From the NCBI RefSeq assembly GCF_019042245.1, contig NZ_JAHQCX010000003.1:186001-250000 (forward strand): 64,000 nucleotides of DNA, in the 5' to 3' direction. Positions 26,533 to 36,126 of the stretch are shown here, in pieces (the first letter of the stretch is position 1; the number at the start of each line of letters is the position of its first letter). The position numbers and the translations under genes were made by a program. Origin of the DNA: Diplocloster modestus. Lineage in GTDB: Bacteria > Bacillota > Clostridia > Lachnospirales > Lachnospiraceae. Below the pieces are notes generated by a model. The model was not told where the DNA came from, searched no databases, and worked only from the letters and a program-made list of their open reading frames with translations.

Positions 26533-27469
26533 CAAAATAAGTATTGGAAGGATTTTAAGCAAATATGGTATGTATATTGCCTTTGGGGTCTTGTTCATCG
26601 CATTGTCCGTATTTTCTCCGGTATTTTTGACAGCGACCAATATCATTAATATTCTGCGTCAGATTTCCGTCATCGGGATAATGGCCGTGGGCATGACTTT
26701 CGTAATCGCGACCGGAGGAATCGACTTATCCGTCGGAGCGGTCATGGCGCTCTCCGGTGTCATCAGCACCAGCCTGGTGAAAGGGGACTCCACGGTGCCG
26801 CTGATCGTATCCCTTTTGGCAGGTATCGCTGTGGGAATCGCCTGCGGCGCATTCAGCGGTATCTTTATTTCCAAGTTAAACGTACCGGAATTTATCGCCA
26901 CCCTGGCCACCATGACCATGACCCGCGGGATCTGCTATGTGTATACGGACGGGCGGCCCATCACCGGCTTCCGCGATGATTATAAATTCATCGGTACCGG
27001 CTCCCTGGGTGTGATCCCGATTCCGATTATTATCTATCTGTGCATTGTATTATTGGGTATCTTCTTCCTGAATTTTACCAAGTTCGGCAGACACGTGCTG
27101 GCTGTTGGGGGAAATGAAAAAGCCTCGATCGTGTCCGGTATCAATTCAGCGAGAATCAAATTCGTCTGTTACGTAATATCTGGATTTACCAGCGCCATCG
27201 CCGGTATCGTGCTGGCGGCCAGAACCCAGACCGGGCAGCCGGTGGCGGGGGAAGGCTATGAGCTGGATGCGATCACAGCCGTGGTCATCGGCGGCGCCAG
27301 CCTGTCCGGCGGTTCCGGAAGTGTGCTGGGCGCCGTGGTCGGTATGCTGATTATCGGCGTTATGACCAACGGCCTGGATCTTTTAAATGTTTCTTCTTAT
27401 TACCAGAAGGTGATCAAGGGTATTATCATTCTGGTCGCCGTATTATCCGACCGGGCTAAGAAAAAGTAA
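26522..27469 (+). CDS. Sugar ABC transporter permease (RbsC family)
   Basis: 315-residue membrane protein with about eight to ten hydrophobic segments and the family motif GGIDLSVGAVMALSG and VIGGASLSGGSGSVLGAVVG. I place the start at the ATG 26522 (METSKISIG) with GGAGG 9 bases upstream; an upstream TTG and ATG lie too near that site. It overlaps the ATPase gene. Confidence 0.94.
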   Translation: METSKISIGRILSKYGMYIAFGVLFIALSVFSPVFLTATNIINILRQISVIGIMAVGMTFVIATGGIDLSVGAVMALSGVISTSLVKGDSTVPLIVSLLAGIAVGIACGAFSGIFISKLNVPEFIATLATMTMTRGICYVYTDGRPITGFRDDYKFIGTGSLGVIPIPIIIYLCIVLLGIFFLNFTKFGRHVLAVGGNEKASIVSGINSARIKFVCYVISGFTSAIAGIVLAARTQTGQPVAGEGYELDAITAVVIGGASLSGGSGSVLGAVVGMLIIGVMTNGLDLLNVSSYYQKVIKGIIILVAVLSDRAKKK

Positions 27470-27583
27470 GCGGCGCGAATCGCTGCCGGTACTTAGATCA
27501 GCCATTTTACTGTGTGCGGTAAGGGACGATCCGTCCGTTAAAGCAAAAACTATAAACCAAGGTATTTAAAAGGAGGAAAAAGA

Positions 27584-28612
27584 ATGAAGAAACTACTCAG
27601 TGTGCTTTTATGCACGGCAATGACGGCAACTCTGTTAATCGGATGCGGAAGCAAAGCGGAAGAACCCGCTGCAGAACCTGCTGACGCGAAACCCGCTGCC
27701 ACCGCTGCTCCGGAAGCGACACCGGCCCCTGCGGCAGATGCCGACGCCAAAGGCTCCGGCGACAAGATCGTGATCGGCTGGACCGATGCCAACTTATCCA
27801 ATGAGTCCAACGCCATCTGCGCAAACTCCGCCATCGAGTACGCGAAACAGTTCGACAATGTAGAACTGATCGTCAATGACGGGGAAGGGACCGCAGACAA
27901 ACAGATCGCGCAATGCGAGTCCTTCGTATCCCAGGGTGTGGACTGTGTCATTATCAGCCCTTACGACTTCGACGCATGCGTAACCGCCGCGAAAGTCTGT
28001 GTGGACGCCGGAATCCCGGTATTCGTGGCAAAAGGCCTGATCGCGGATATGTCCGTAGTAGAAACCTACGTAGGCTCCAATGACTTCAACGCCGGTGTGA
28101 TGGAAATGGAATACATCGCCGACAAGCTGGACGGCAAAGGCAATATCGTCATTATCGAAGGACCTACCGGCGTAACCGGCGCTGTTCTTAGGAATGATGG
28201 AATCAATTCCGTACTGGAGCAGTATCCCGACATCAAAGTATTATACAGCAAACCCGCAGACTGGTACCGTGACAAAGCCATGGAACTGATGGAAAACTGG
28301 CTGCAGCTGGGCACCGATATCGACGCTGTTGTATCCCACAACGACGAAATGGCACTGGGCGCTTATGATGCCCTGGAAGCTGCCGGTATCACCGACATCC
28401 CGGTAATCGGTATCGATGGAATCGAAGCGGCTGTCGTATCCGTAGGCGAAGGCAAGCTTTCCGCCTCTATCCTACAGGATTCCAAGACCATCGGCGAGAA
28501 GGCCATCGATGTGGCCATCGACCTGGCCAATGGTAAAACCGTGGAAAAAGAATATGACATTCCTTACCAGCTGATCCTGCAGGATAACTATAAAGATTTC
28601 TTAAACGAGTAA
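27584..28612 (+). CDS. Sugar-binding lipoprotein, RbsB-like (periplasmic-binding protein family 1/4)
   Basis: 342-residue substrate-binding lipoprotein. The signal peptide ends with a lipobox (LLIGC, Cys about residue 21) and is followed by a Pro/Ala/Glu-rich linker of about 35 residues that spans the cell wall. The mature domain fits the ribose-binding fold (DCVIISPYDFDACVTAAKVC, SHNDEMALGAYDALEAAG, VIGIDGIEAAV). AGGAGG lies upstream. A strong terminator follows, which limits read-through to the aldolase gene and raises the binding protein relative to downstream enzymes. Confidence 0.94.
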   Translation: MKKLLSVLLCTAMTATLLIGCGSKAEEPAAEPADAKPAATAAPEATPAPAADADAKGSGDKIVIGWTDANLSNESNAICANSAIEYAKQFDNVELIVNDGEGTADKQIAQCESFVSQGVDCVIISPYDFDACVTAAKVCVDAGIPVFVAKGLIADMSVVETYVGSNDFNAGVMEMEYIADKLDGKGNIVIIEGPTGVTGAVLRNDGINSVLEQYPDIKVLYSKPADWYRDKAMELMENWLQLGTDIDAVVSHNDEMALGAYDALEAAGITDIPVIGIDGIEAAVVSVGEGKLSASILQDSKTIGEKAIDVAIDLANGKTVEKEYDIPYQLILQDNYKDFLNE

Positions 28613-28627
28613 GACAGGTAATTCTTC

Positions 28628-28661
28628 GGGGGCGGGAGGTTTGTCCTCCCGCCCCCTTTTT
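28628..28661 (+). terminator. Strong intrinsic terminator after the binding-protein gene
   Basis: A perfect 12-bp GC stem (GGGGGCGGGAGG with CCTCCCGCCCCC) closes a five-base loop and is followed by TTTTT. It stands between the sugar-binding protein and the aldolase gene. Confidence 0.92.
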
Positions 28662-28710
28662 CAGCAAATTTGAGACGTGTTCAGTATATATAAAAAAGGA
28701 GAACTGGATT

Positions 28711-29553
28711 ATGGCGCTTGTATCGATGAAGGAAATGCTGGCTAAGGCAAATGAAGGGCATTATGCGGTCGGGAATTTTGATGTATTTAATGTGGAGATG
28801 GTGACGGGAGTGATCGATGCGGCAGAGGAAACCCGCTCGCCCATTATATTGGCTTTTGGAGGAGAATTTGAGAAACTGGTAGATATCGGCGATATCGGCG
28901 CTTATATACGAAGTGCGGCGGGAAAGGCCTCGGTGCCGGTTGCTCTGCATCTGGATCATGCCACAGAGTTTTCTCTGGTAATGCGGGCGTTAAAGGCGGG
29001 ATTTACTTCGGTGATGGTGGACGCTTCTTTTAAGAGCCTGGAGGATAATATTGCCACGACACAGGAGATCGTCAGGATCTGCCGGGAATATGGCGTGTCA
29101 GTGGAGGCGGAACTCGGGCATGTGGGCGGATTAGGGTTTTATGATGAGGATCAGGATACGGAATGTTATACGGTCGTTAAGGAAGCGGTCCGGTTCGTCA
29201 AGGAGACGCAGATCGACGCGCTGGCTGTGGCGGTCGGAACTGTGCACGGGGTCTATAAGAGGGAGCCGAAACTGAATATCAACCGGCTTCACGAACTAAA
29301 AGAAGCCCTTCAGATGCCGCTGGTTCTGCATGGGGGATCCGGTCTTTCCGACGAGGATCTGACCAGATGTGTTGCGAATGGGATCAATAAGATTAATATT
29401 TTTACGGATCTGACTCTGGCCGCGATGGACCGGATGAAGGCTGACGCCGATACCGATTTGAACTATCTGGGGAAATGCACGAATGTAAGGGATGCGGTCC
29501 ACAAGGTGGCGAGGGACCGGATGCAGGTACTGCGGTCGGCCGGAAAGGCCTGA
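28711..29553 (+). CDS. Class II fructose-/tagatose-bisphosphate aldolase family protein
   Basis: 280-residue zinc aldolase of the GatY/KbaY/FbaA family that cleaves a ketose (bis)phosphate into two three-carbon units or similar. Motifs: HLDHATEFSL (zinc His and catalytic Asp), SVMVDASF, VEAELGHVGG (Glu), AVGTVHGVY (zinc His), LVLHGGSGLSDEDL (zinc His, phosphate loop) and INIFTDL. AAAGGAG lies upstream. Followed after 39 bp by a PfkB kinase, so the two enzymes would act in sequence. Confidence 0.93.
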   Translation: MALVSMKEMLAKANEGHYAVGNFDVFNVEMVTGVIDAAEETRSPIILAFGGEFEKLVDIGDIGAYIRSAAGKASVPVALHLDHATEFSLVMRALKAGFTSVMVDASFKSLEDNIATTQEIVRICREYGVSVEAELGHVGGLGFYDEDQDTECYTVVKEAVRFVKETQIDALAVAVGTVHGVYKREPKLNINRLHELKEALQMPLVLHGGSGLSDEDLTRCVANGINKINIFTDLTLAAMDRMKADADTDLNYLGKCTNVRDAVHKVARDRMQVLRSAGKA

Positions 29554-29592
29554 GATAAGAGCTTTTGAAATCAGAACGCGGGGGTATTGTCT

Positions 29593-30549
29593 ATGCTATA
29601 TGATGTAGTTTGTGTTGGTTTTGTAAATCAGGACATTGTACTGAAGGGAATCGCGAAAGATGCCCTGGAACGGGATTCTACCCATGCGGAGTCCACGCTG
29701 ACAGCGGTGGGGGGAGACGCGGCTAACCAGGCGGTGGTTCTGTCGAAGCTGGGGAACCGGGTGGCGCTGATCGCCAATATGGGAAAGGATCCCATTGGGG
29801 AGCAGATCTTCCGCTCACTGGAACAGGACGGTGTGGATATGCGCTACGCTATCCGGGACAAAATTCTGCGCTCGAACCTGTCCGTCGCTGTGATTAAACC
29901 CGACGGCGAGCGCAGCTTCCTGTTCGGAAAAGGCGAGGGAAATATGGATGTGTCTATGAATACCATCGATCTGTCCGTTCTTGACCATACCAGGGCAGTC
30001 AGCCTGGGAAGCCTGTATTTTCTTAAAGAGATGGATCAGGGCGGGGCAGCGTCCCTGTTTCGGCTGGCGCAGGAGAAGAAAGTACTGACCTTCGCTGATA
30101 TGACCGGGGATGCCTACGGGATCGGGCCGGATGGGATCGCTTCTGTCTATCCTTATACGGACTATCTGATGCCCAGCTATGAGGAGGCTTTCTATACCTG
30201 CCGCAAAGAGGACGTGGATGATATCGCCGACTTTTTCCTGGAAAGAGGGGTTCAGAATGTGGTCCTGAAATTAGGAGCCGGCGGCTGTTTTGTGAAAAAC
30301 AGCGGGGACCGTTTTTTTATAGACCCTTATAAAATTCAGCCGGTTGATACCACTGGCTGCGGTGACAATTTCTGCGGCGGATTTATCTCCAGCATCCTGG
30401 CCGGGATGTCCCTGCGGGACAGCGCCCGTTTTGCCTGCGCCGCCGGTGCCATCAACGCCTGCCATCTGGGCGCCCACGAATCTATTCAAAGCCGGGATCA
30501 GGTAACAGAATTCATGATGTCCACTCCCCAAAGCCACCCGAAACGATAA
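29593..30549 (+). CDS. PfkB-family carbohydrate kinase
   Basis: 318-residue sugar kinase. The N-terminal signature is GGDAANQAVVLSKLGNRVALIANMGKD; the C-terminal ATP-binding/catalytic signature is DTTGCGDNFCGGFISS with the catalytic Asp in GCGDN. The start is taken at the ATG 29593 (MLYDVVCVG), 8 bases after GGGGG; the TTG at 29587 is nearer. It likely phosphorylates the ketose made by the dehydrogenase, before the aldolase. Confidence 0.92.
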   Translation: MLYDVVCVGFVNQDIVLKGIAKDALERDSTHAESTLTAVGGDAANQAVVLSKLGNRVALIANMGKDPIGEQIFRSLEQDGVDMRYAIRDKILRSNLSVAVIKPDGERSFLFGKGEGNMDVSMNTIDLSVLDHTRAVSLGSLYFLKEMDQGGAASLFRLAQEKKVLTFADMTGDAYGIGPDGIASVYPYTDYLMPSYEEAFYTCRKEDVDDIADFFLERGVQNVVLKLGAGGCFVKNSGDRFFIDPYKIQPVDTTGCGDNFCGGFISSILAGMSLRDSARFACAAGAINACHLGAHESIQSRDQVTEFMMSTPQSHPKR

Positions 30550-30635
30550 TCCATAAAAGCCCTCCATTGACCTGCCCGCTCTTTGTTCCTAAGGAAAACA
30601 GCAGCAAATTTGCCGCTTTATGTACATCCGATTAA

Positions 30636-30664
30636 TTGACGAAATTTCTAAAATGAATTAAAAT
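30636..30664 (+). promoter_or_regulatory. Sigma-A promoter for the LacI-family regulator
   Basis: TTGACG (30636-30641), a 17-base spacer and TAAAAT (30659-30664), about 66 bases ahead of the regulator's ATG, in an AT-rich stretch. Confidence 0.6.
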
Positions 30665-30730
30665 TATGAATAGAATAAGAGTAAAATTTTAATATTTTTT
30701 ACCGGAATGATTAGATGAGGAACGAAGTAT

Positions 30731-31747
30731 ATGAAAGCGACAATCAAGAGTATCGCACAGGAGTGCAATCTATCCACTACCGCCGTGTCCCTGGTGTTGA
30801 ACGGAAAGCCAAACCGGATCTCCGAAGAATCGAGGGCACTGATTCTGGATACTGCCAAGCGGCTGAATTATAGTCCGAATCAGATCGCCGTTGGACTGGT
30901 TAAGGGGAAAACCCGTACCATCGGCCTGATCCTGTCGGATATCAGCAATGTCTTTCTGGCTGAGATCGCCAAAATTATTGAGGAAGAGATTAAAAAGTAT
31001 AACTATACGGTGATCTTTGGCAACACAGGGGATGACGGGCACAGGGAACTGGAGTATATCAGAGAATTTCTCGGTAAAAATGTGGACGGCATTATCTTAC
31101 TCCATTCCTCCGATACCACCGAAGAGGAACAGCAGACGATCAAAGAGGTCATTCGAAAGAGCGACGTGCCATTTGTTATGCTGGATAATGACCTGGAGGA
31201 ACTGGATATCGCCAGATGCATCCTGAACAATCAGGAGGGAGGCTACATCGCCGTCACCCACCTGCTGGAACTGGGCCACCGCCGGATCGGAAGTCTGTTA
31301 GGCCCCATGGGCCAGTGCAGTGTGCGTGACCGTCTGAAGGGATATAAACAGGCCCTTACGGACTGGGACGTTCCTTTTGATGAGGATCTGCTGTACCAGG
31401 GGGATTTCACCATACAGTCCGGCATCGCGGCCATGCCCTATTTTATGGAAAGAAATGTACATGCCGTCTTCAGCTATAATGATATGATGGCTTATGGACT
31501 GTACACCTATGCCAGAGATCATAATATCAAAATAGGGCGGGACGTATCCCTGATCGGCTATGATGACGGTTTTATTAATAATCTTCTGGATGTACCGCTC
31601 ACTTCCATCAAACAGCCCCGGGTAGACATGGCGAAGAAGGCCACCGCCTGCCTGCTGAAAATGATAGCCAGCGGGACGAGACATATGGATCCTATCGTGT
31701 ATCATCCGGAGCTGATCGTACGGAAAAGCACCTGCCCAAGGCAGTGA
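30731..31747 (+). CDS. LacI-family transcriptional regulator
   Basis: 338-residue repressor with N-terminal helix-turn-helix and hinge (TIKSIAQECNLSTTAVSLVLNGKPNRISEESRALILDTAKRLNYSPNQIA) and a ribose-binding-like effector domain (TIGLILSDISNVFLAEI, VMLDNDLEE, SYNDMMAYGLYTYA, LIGYDDGFINNLLDVPLTSIKQP). It follows the transport and kinase genes and is the likely ligand-responsive repressor of the operator pair at 23765-23857. Confidence 0.93.
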   Translation: MKATIKSIAQECNLSTTAVSLVLNGKPNRISEESRALILDTAKRLNYSPNQIAVGLVKGKTRTIGLILSDISNVFLAEIAKIIEEEIKKYNYTVIFGNTGDDGHRELEYIREFLGKNVDGIILLHSSDTTEEEQQTIKEVIRKSDVPFVMLDNDLEELDIARCILNNQEGGYIAVTHLLELGHRRIGSLLGPMGQCSVRDRLKGYKQALTDWDVPFDEDLLYQGDFTIQSGIAAMPYFMERNVHAVFSYNDMMAYGLYTYARDHNIKIGRDVSLIGYDDGFINNLLDVPLTSIKQPRVDMAKKATACLLKMIASGTRHMDPIVYHPELIVRKSTCPRQ

Positions 31748-31798
31748 ATCCTGGTGTGCTGTTAGTTAGGATATGAGCATGTCAGTGCACCAGCAGCC

Positions 31799-32950
31799 TC
31801 ACGAATCCAGGTGGGCAGTAAATACTATATTGGCGGCTGATATGATATCATAGTTTTCCCGGGTGTCGGAGGCCATGACCGCCAGCGGAGCCAGGTCTTT
31901 AAGCAGTGTCCGCTGCGGCAGCTTTTCTCTGAGCGCGCACTCCATGAGCGGAAAATGGCTCAGGATGTCACCCGCCAGCACGATGGTATCGATATAAAAC
32001 AGATTGATGACACTGGTGATACCGGCTACCAGATAGCCGGCTTCTGTGTCCAGTATCCGGCACGCGTCCTCCTCACCGTTTTGGGCCGCCTCCATGACCG
32101 CTTCCCAGGAGGGATAGATCCCGCCAAATTCAGCCAGCAGGTTAGGGATAGCGGCGTACATTTCCAGGCATCCGATATTACCGCAGCTGCAGGGTTTTCC
32201 CGTATGCCGGATCGTAATATGTCCGATCTCCGGGGACATCCCGAACACGCCCCGGTGTAATTTCCCATTTGAAATAATACCGGACCCGATACCGCTGTCT
32301 ACCAGCAGCAGCATAAAATCCGAATTCTTTTTCATGTGTCCGTAACGCATATTGTAGATCGCCAGTGCGTCTGCATTGTCCGACATATAGATTGGATAGT
32401 GCAGCCTTTTTTTAAATTCCTCGCAGATAGCTACATGGTGCCATTGTTCAAAGTTGGGCGGATTCACGATCCGGCCGCTTTGCACATTGACTGGTCCCGG
32501 TGTGCTGACACCGATACCCAGCAATTCCTTTTCCGCTGCCGGATGGCTGCACAGTATGCGGCGGATCTGCCCGGCTGCCTCATCCAGGACTTCTGATACC
32601 GGTTCTTCGGGATAAATGGGTATGGTCCGTGTTACCAGACATTTTCCATAGATATCCACCAGTCCGATCTGACAGCTCCTGCGGTTCAGGTAGACCCCAA
32701 CCGCGCAGAATCGATCCGGGTTCAATGACAAGGGAGCCGGACTGCGCCCTCTTTTCTGGGCAACCGCTTCATGTTCAATCAGTATCTGGTACCCGAGCAG
32801 CTCGTCTACAATAATAGAAATCGCAGATCTGGTCAATCCAGTCCTTCTGGCCAGTTCCGCACGGGACAGGCATTCTATGCTCAACAGGCTTAGAATTTTC
32901 TTTCGGTTATACTGTTTGATATATTCGGCGTTGCGGGTGGTTTTATTCAT
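31799..32950 (-). CDS. ROK-family transcriptional regulator (NagC/XylR-like)
   Basis: 383-residue protein with an N-terminal winged helix-turn-helix (LSIECLSRAELARRTGLTRSAISIIVDELLGYQIL) joined to a ROK sugar-kinase-like domain (LLLVDSGIGSGIISNGKLHRGVFGMSPEIGHITI). The ROK zinc motif is present (CSCGNIGCLEMY). The ATG at 32950 has GGAGGAAAAA directly upstream. Divergent from the FGGY kinase gene, with 127 bp between them, so it probably controls that gene and responds to a sugar. Confidence 0.93.
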   Translation of the reverse strand: MNKTTRNAEYIKQYNRKKILSLLSIECLSRAELARRTGLTRSAISIIVDELLGYQILIEHEAVAQKRGRSPAPLSLNPDRFCAVGVYLNRRSCQIGLVDIYGKCLVTRTIPIYPEEPVSEVLDEAAGQIRRILCSHPAAEKELLGIGVSTPGPVNVQSGRIVNPPNFEQWHHVAICEEFKKRLHYPIYMSDNADALAIYNMRYGHMKKNSDFMLLLVDSGIGSGIISNGKLHRGVFGMSPEIGHITIRHTGKPCSCGNIGCLEMYAAIPNLLAEFGGIYPSWEAVMEAAQNGEEDACRILDTEAGYLVAGITSVINLFYIDTIVLAGDILSHFPLMECALREKLPQRTLLKDLAPLAVMASDTRENYDIISAANIVFTAHLDS

Positions 32951-33077
32951 TTTTTCCTCCAGTGGCGCTTTCGCTGCTTGATAGATTTCCCCTGAGCCTA
33001 TCATTTATACAGCGGTTTTTCCCATTTTAGCATTGAAAAATAACCTATGCAAGGCATTCTTATGTGGAGGTTTTCCT

Positions 33078-34448
33078 ATGAAATCGATTGGCATTGATAT
33101 TGGCACTACTACCATATGCGGCATTGTACTGGACATACAAACAGGCCGTGTACTGCAAAGCAAGACTATTTCGAACAGCGCATCCCTGCCAGGCTCCTGC
33201 TCCTATGAGCGGCTGCAGGATCCGGAGCTCATCATCCGCGCGGTATTCCGGATCTATGAAGGCTTTACCGCCAAATACCAGGATATCGTCAGCCTGGGGC
33301 TGACCGGACAGATGCACGGGATCGTCTACACCGACCAGGCCGGTCAGGCCGCAAGTCCTTTGTATACCTGGCTGGATGAACGGGGCAATCAAGCGATGGA
33401 GGACGGACAGACCTATGCGGAGACGCTCAGCGCTAAGACCGGTTATCCCATGGCTACCGGTTTCGGCATGGCAACCCATTACTGGCATACGCTTCATCAC
33501 AGCATTCCGTCAAACGCGGTATCTTTCTGCACGATTCAGGATTATGCCGCTATGCGGCTGACTTCCTTGGCCGCTCCTCTGGTTCACGTATCGGATGCGG
33601 CCAGCTTTGGCTGCTGCCGTATGGATCATCACGGCTTTGACACGCAGGTCCTTCAGGCGGCCGGTATCGACACCGGCCTACTTCCGGCAGTCACAGCCGA
33701 TATGCGCATCATGGGTGTTACCGCTGATCAGATCCCGGTCAGCGTATCGATTGGGGATAATCAGGCCAGCTTCATCGGTTCGGTTCAGGACATGGAGCAT
33801 ACCGTACTGGTCAATGTAGGTACCGGCAGCCAGATCTCCCTCGGCACTGATCAGATAACCCCCTGCAGCGGTATTGAACTGCGCCCCTGCGCTGGCGGCA
33901 CTTACCTGTTCGCAGGGTCCTGCCTGTGCGGCGGACGGGCTTATGCCGCTCTGGAGCAATTCTTCAGAGAGTGCGCCGAAATGGTTACCGGCAGCCCTGC
34001 CGAACGCGTATATTCTCAAATGGATCAGCTGCTGTGCACGCGGCGGCCGTCCGGAAAGCTTAAGGTAGACACCCGGTTCGCAGGGACAAGAGAAGCCCCT
34101 TCCCTGACCGGCAGTGTCTCCTCCCTGACACTGGAGACTTTTCATCCGGCAGATTTTATCTACGGCGTGCTGGATGGAATCGCCGGAGAGCTCTTTGATT
34201 ATTATCAGCTAATCTGCAGGTCCAAGGGCATGCCCGCGCAAAAGATGGTGGGAAGCGGCAATGGAATCCGTATGAACCGGAACCTGCAGCGAATTCTGCG
34301 GGAAAAATTTCAAATGGATCTCTCAATCCCCTGTCATCAGGAGGAAGCCTCTTACGGTGCCGCTCTTTTTTCCGTGGTTAGCGCCGGGTATTATCCATCT
34401 CTTGCGGATGCCCAGAAGATTATACGGTACATAGATGTTAATTTTTAG
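33078..34448 (+). CDS. FGGY-family carbohydrate kinase, sedoheptulokinase-like
   Basis: 456-residue sugar kinase with the ASKHA fold: phosphate-1 motif GIDIGTTTICG (residues 4-14), GLTGQMHGI, phosphate-2 GDNQASFIGS with catalytic Asp, and VGTGSQISLG. The GDNQASF form and the RLQDPELI segment near residue 55 remind me of sedoheptulokinases more than xylulokinases, but this is not certain. TGGAGG lies upstream of the ATG at 33078. It stands opposite a ROK regulator. Confidence 0.87.
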   Translation: MKSIGIDIGTTTICGIVLDIQTGRVLQSKTISNSASLPGSCSYERLQDPELIIRAVFRIYEGFTAKYQDIVSLGLTGQMHGIVYTDQAGQAASPLYTWLDERGNQAMEDGQTYAETLSAKTGYPMATGFGMATHYWHTLHHSIPSNAVSFCTIQDYAAMRLTSLAAPLVHVSDAASFGCCRMDHHGFDTQVLQAAGIDTGLLPAVTADMRIMGVTADQIPVSVSIGDNQASFIGSVQDMEHTVLVNVGTGSQISLGTDQITPCSGIELRPCAGGTYLFAGSCLCGGRAYAALEQFFRECAEMVTGSPAERVYSQMDQLLCTRRPSGKLKVDTRFAGTREAPSLTGSVSSLTLETFHPADFIYGVLDGIAGELFDYYQLICRSKGMPAQKMVGSGNGIRMNRNLQRILREKFQMDLSIPCHQEEASYGAALFSVVSAGYYPSLADAQKIIRYIDVNF

Positions 34449-34534
34449 TTAGAATTTTCATTCCCCCTTGTTTCGTCTTTCTCCAGCAAGTATAATCAAC
34501 TATAGGAACTAATGAAATTAATGGAGAAAACTAC

Positions 34535-35701
34535 ATGAATCCTTTGAGAAACAACAAGTTTGAATCTAACAAAAAATACTTTACGATCTGTATTTACGCG
34601 CTCTTTGTGATATTGATCGGAGCCCTGATTGTCAAAATCGTCATGGACTGGGATAAGGCCAAAGCCCTGTTCAACAATTTTGTGGTAATCCTGTCTCCGT
34701 TCCTGATCGGCGCATTTATGGCCTACCTTTTGAATCCTCTGGTAAAACGCCTGGACGGCCTGCTGAAAAAGCTGTTTCAAGAAAAAACACCCCGTTTACG
34801 CAAATTTTTATCCATTTTAATTTCCTATATTATTGTCGTGGGAATTATAATTATCGCGCTGTTTAGGATACTTCCCCAGATCGTCGCCAGCCTGACCGAT
34901 CTGATCGCCCTGATCCCCAGCACATACACACGCCTGCTGACATTCATGGAAACCTTTGAGGAAAGTTACCCGGATTTTGATTTCCGGTTTATTAACCAGA
35001 TACTGGAAAGCCTCGGCCCGGATCTTCTGAATTACCTGAAAAACCTGGTGACCAATGTGATCCCTGTGATCTACACTACTTCCGTATCGGTCATCAAATG
35101 GATGATCAACATCCTGATCGCCATCATCGTATCCGCCTACATGCTGTCTGATCAGGGAACGCTCAAACTGAATTTTAAGCGTCTGCTCTACGCGTACATC
35201 CCCCAGGGACGGGTGGACCGCTTCCTGGAAACCCTGAAACAGTGCAACAGTATATTCGGTGGGTTTATTATCGGTAAAACCATAGATTCCACGATCATCG
35301 GCATCCTGTGCTTTGTCCTTATGACCCTTTTGAGGCTGCCCTATGCGCTGCTGATCAGTGTAATTGTAGGTGTGACGAACATGATCCCCTATTTCGGACC
35401 TTTTATCGGTGCGGTTCCGGGCCTGTTCATCCTGCTGCTGATCGATCCCATCAAGGCTCTGGTCTTCGGTGTGCTGATTCTGGCCCTTCAGCAGTTCGAC
35501 GGACTGATTCTGGGACCGAAGATCCTGGGGGACTCCACCGGGCTGAAACCGCTGTGGATCATCTTCGCCATTACCATAGGAGGATATATCTGGGGGCCTC
35601 TGGGGATGTTCTTTGGGGTTCCTGTGGTCGCTGTTATCGCTTACCTGTCTAAGAGGGCGATCGATCACCGGCTGAAGGATAAAGATCTGCATATTAATTA
35701 A
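34535..35701 (+). CDS. AI-2E family transporter (permease PerM/YdiK-like)
   Basis: 388-residue membrane protein of the AI-2 exporter superfamily: two N-terminal helices, a soluble stretch (about residues 120-190), then several helices with the family's SVIVGVTNMIPYFGPFIGAVPG and LQQFDGLILGPKILG segments. Members export autoinducer-2 or act as Na+/H+ antiporters; which applies here is unknown. Monocistronic by appearance. Confidence 0.92.
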   Translation: MNPLRNNKFESNKKYFTICIYALFVILIGALIVKIVMDWDKAKALFNNFVVILSPFLIGAFMAYLLNPLVKRLDGLLKKLFQEKTPRLRKFLSILISYIIVVGIIIIALFRILPQIVASLTDLIALIPSTYTRLLTFMETFEESYPDFDFRFINQILESLGPDLLNYLKNLVTNVIPVIYTTSVSVIKWMINILIAIIVSAYMLSDQGTLKLNFKRLLYAYIPQGRVDRFLETLKQCNSIFGGFIIGKTIDSTIIGILCFVLMTLLRLPYALLISVIVGVTNMIPYFGPFIGAVPGLFILLLIDPIKALVFGVLILALQQFDGLILGPKILGDSTGLKPLWIIFAITIGGYIWGPLGMFFGVPVVAVIAYLSKRAIDHRLKDKDLHIN

Positions 35702-35838
35702 ATTGACCGGCCGCTGCCCATATGAGCCCGTATTTTCTGATCGGGCTCAAGCCTTTTCCGGGTATGGATGTCTTTGAGGGGATCGCCGTTTTGTATAATA
35801 AGGTGAGTTGCATTGTCCATCAGGAGGAGACGATTTGG
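35702..35838. other. Non-coding spacer after the AI-2E gene
   Basis: Plus-strand GCTGCCC and other short motifs only; no convincing terminator or gene. An open frame crosses it from 35722 but lacks a ribosome site until the AGGAGG at 35822. Confidence 0.4.
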
Positions 35839-36126
35839 ATGGATACAAAAGATGTTGATAAGTATTGTGAAAAAATAGATGCCTGTTATAAAAATGCTTA
35901 TAAAGTAATAAATAGTTTGATATTGTATTCTAAGTGATTCTGTGAAAATTTGGCTACACCAGATGGACTCAATGAATATTTGGCTATGAGCGAAAACATT
36001 ATTAATGAATCTTCTAATGATATTATTAAATGTTATGACGAGAAGTCCGAACGATTTGTCAGAAACTATCCCCATCTCCAACGTCAAAATTTTAAGCAAA
36101 CGCCTAGCCATAAAAGGGATCCGTAA
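35839..36126 (+). pseudogene. Small gene interrupted by an in-frame TGA, 3' end inside a palindrome
   Basis: A good AGGAGG (35822-35829) precedes ATG at 35839. The frame encodes 32 residues (MDTKDVDKYCEKIDACYKNA...), meets TGA at 35935-35937, then continues 62 sense codons in the same frame (FCENLATPDGLNEYLAMSEN...) to TAA at 36124-36126. Base use is AT-rich, unlike neighbours, and both halves read as one helical hydrophilic protein. The last three codons lie in the left arm of the long palindrome. I read it as a nonsense-mutated or truncated remnant; TGA read-through or a sequencing error is possible. Family not recognised. Confidence 0.5.
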
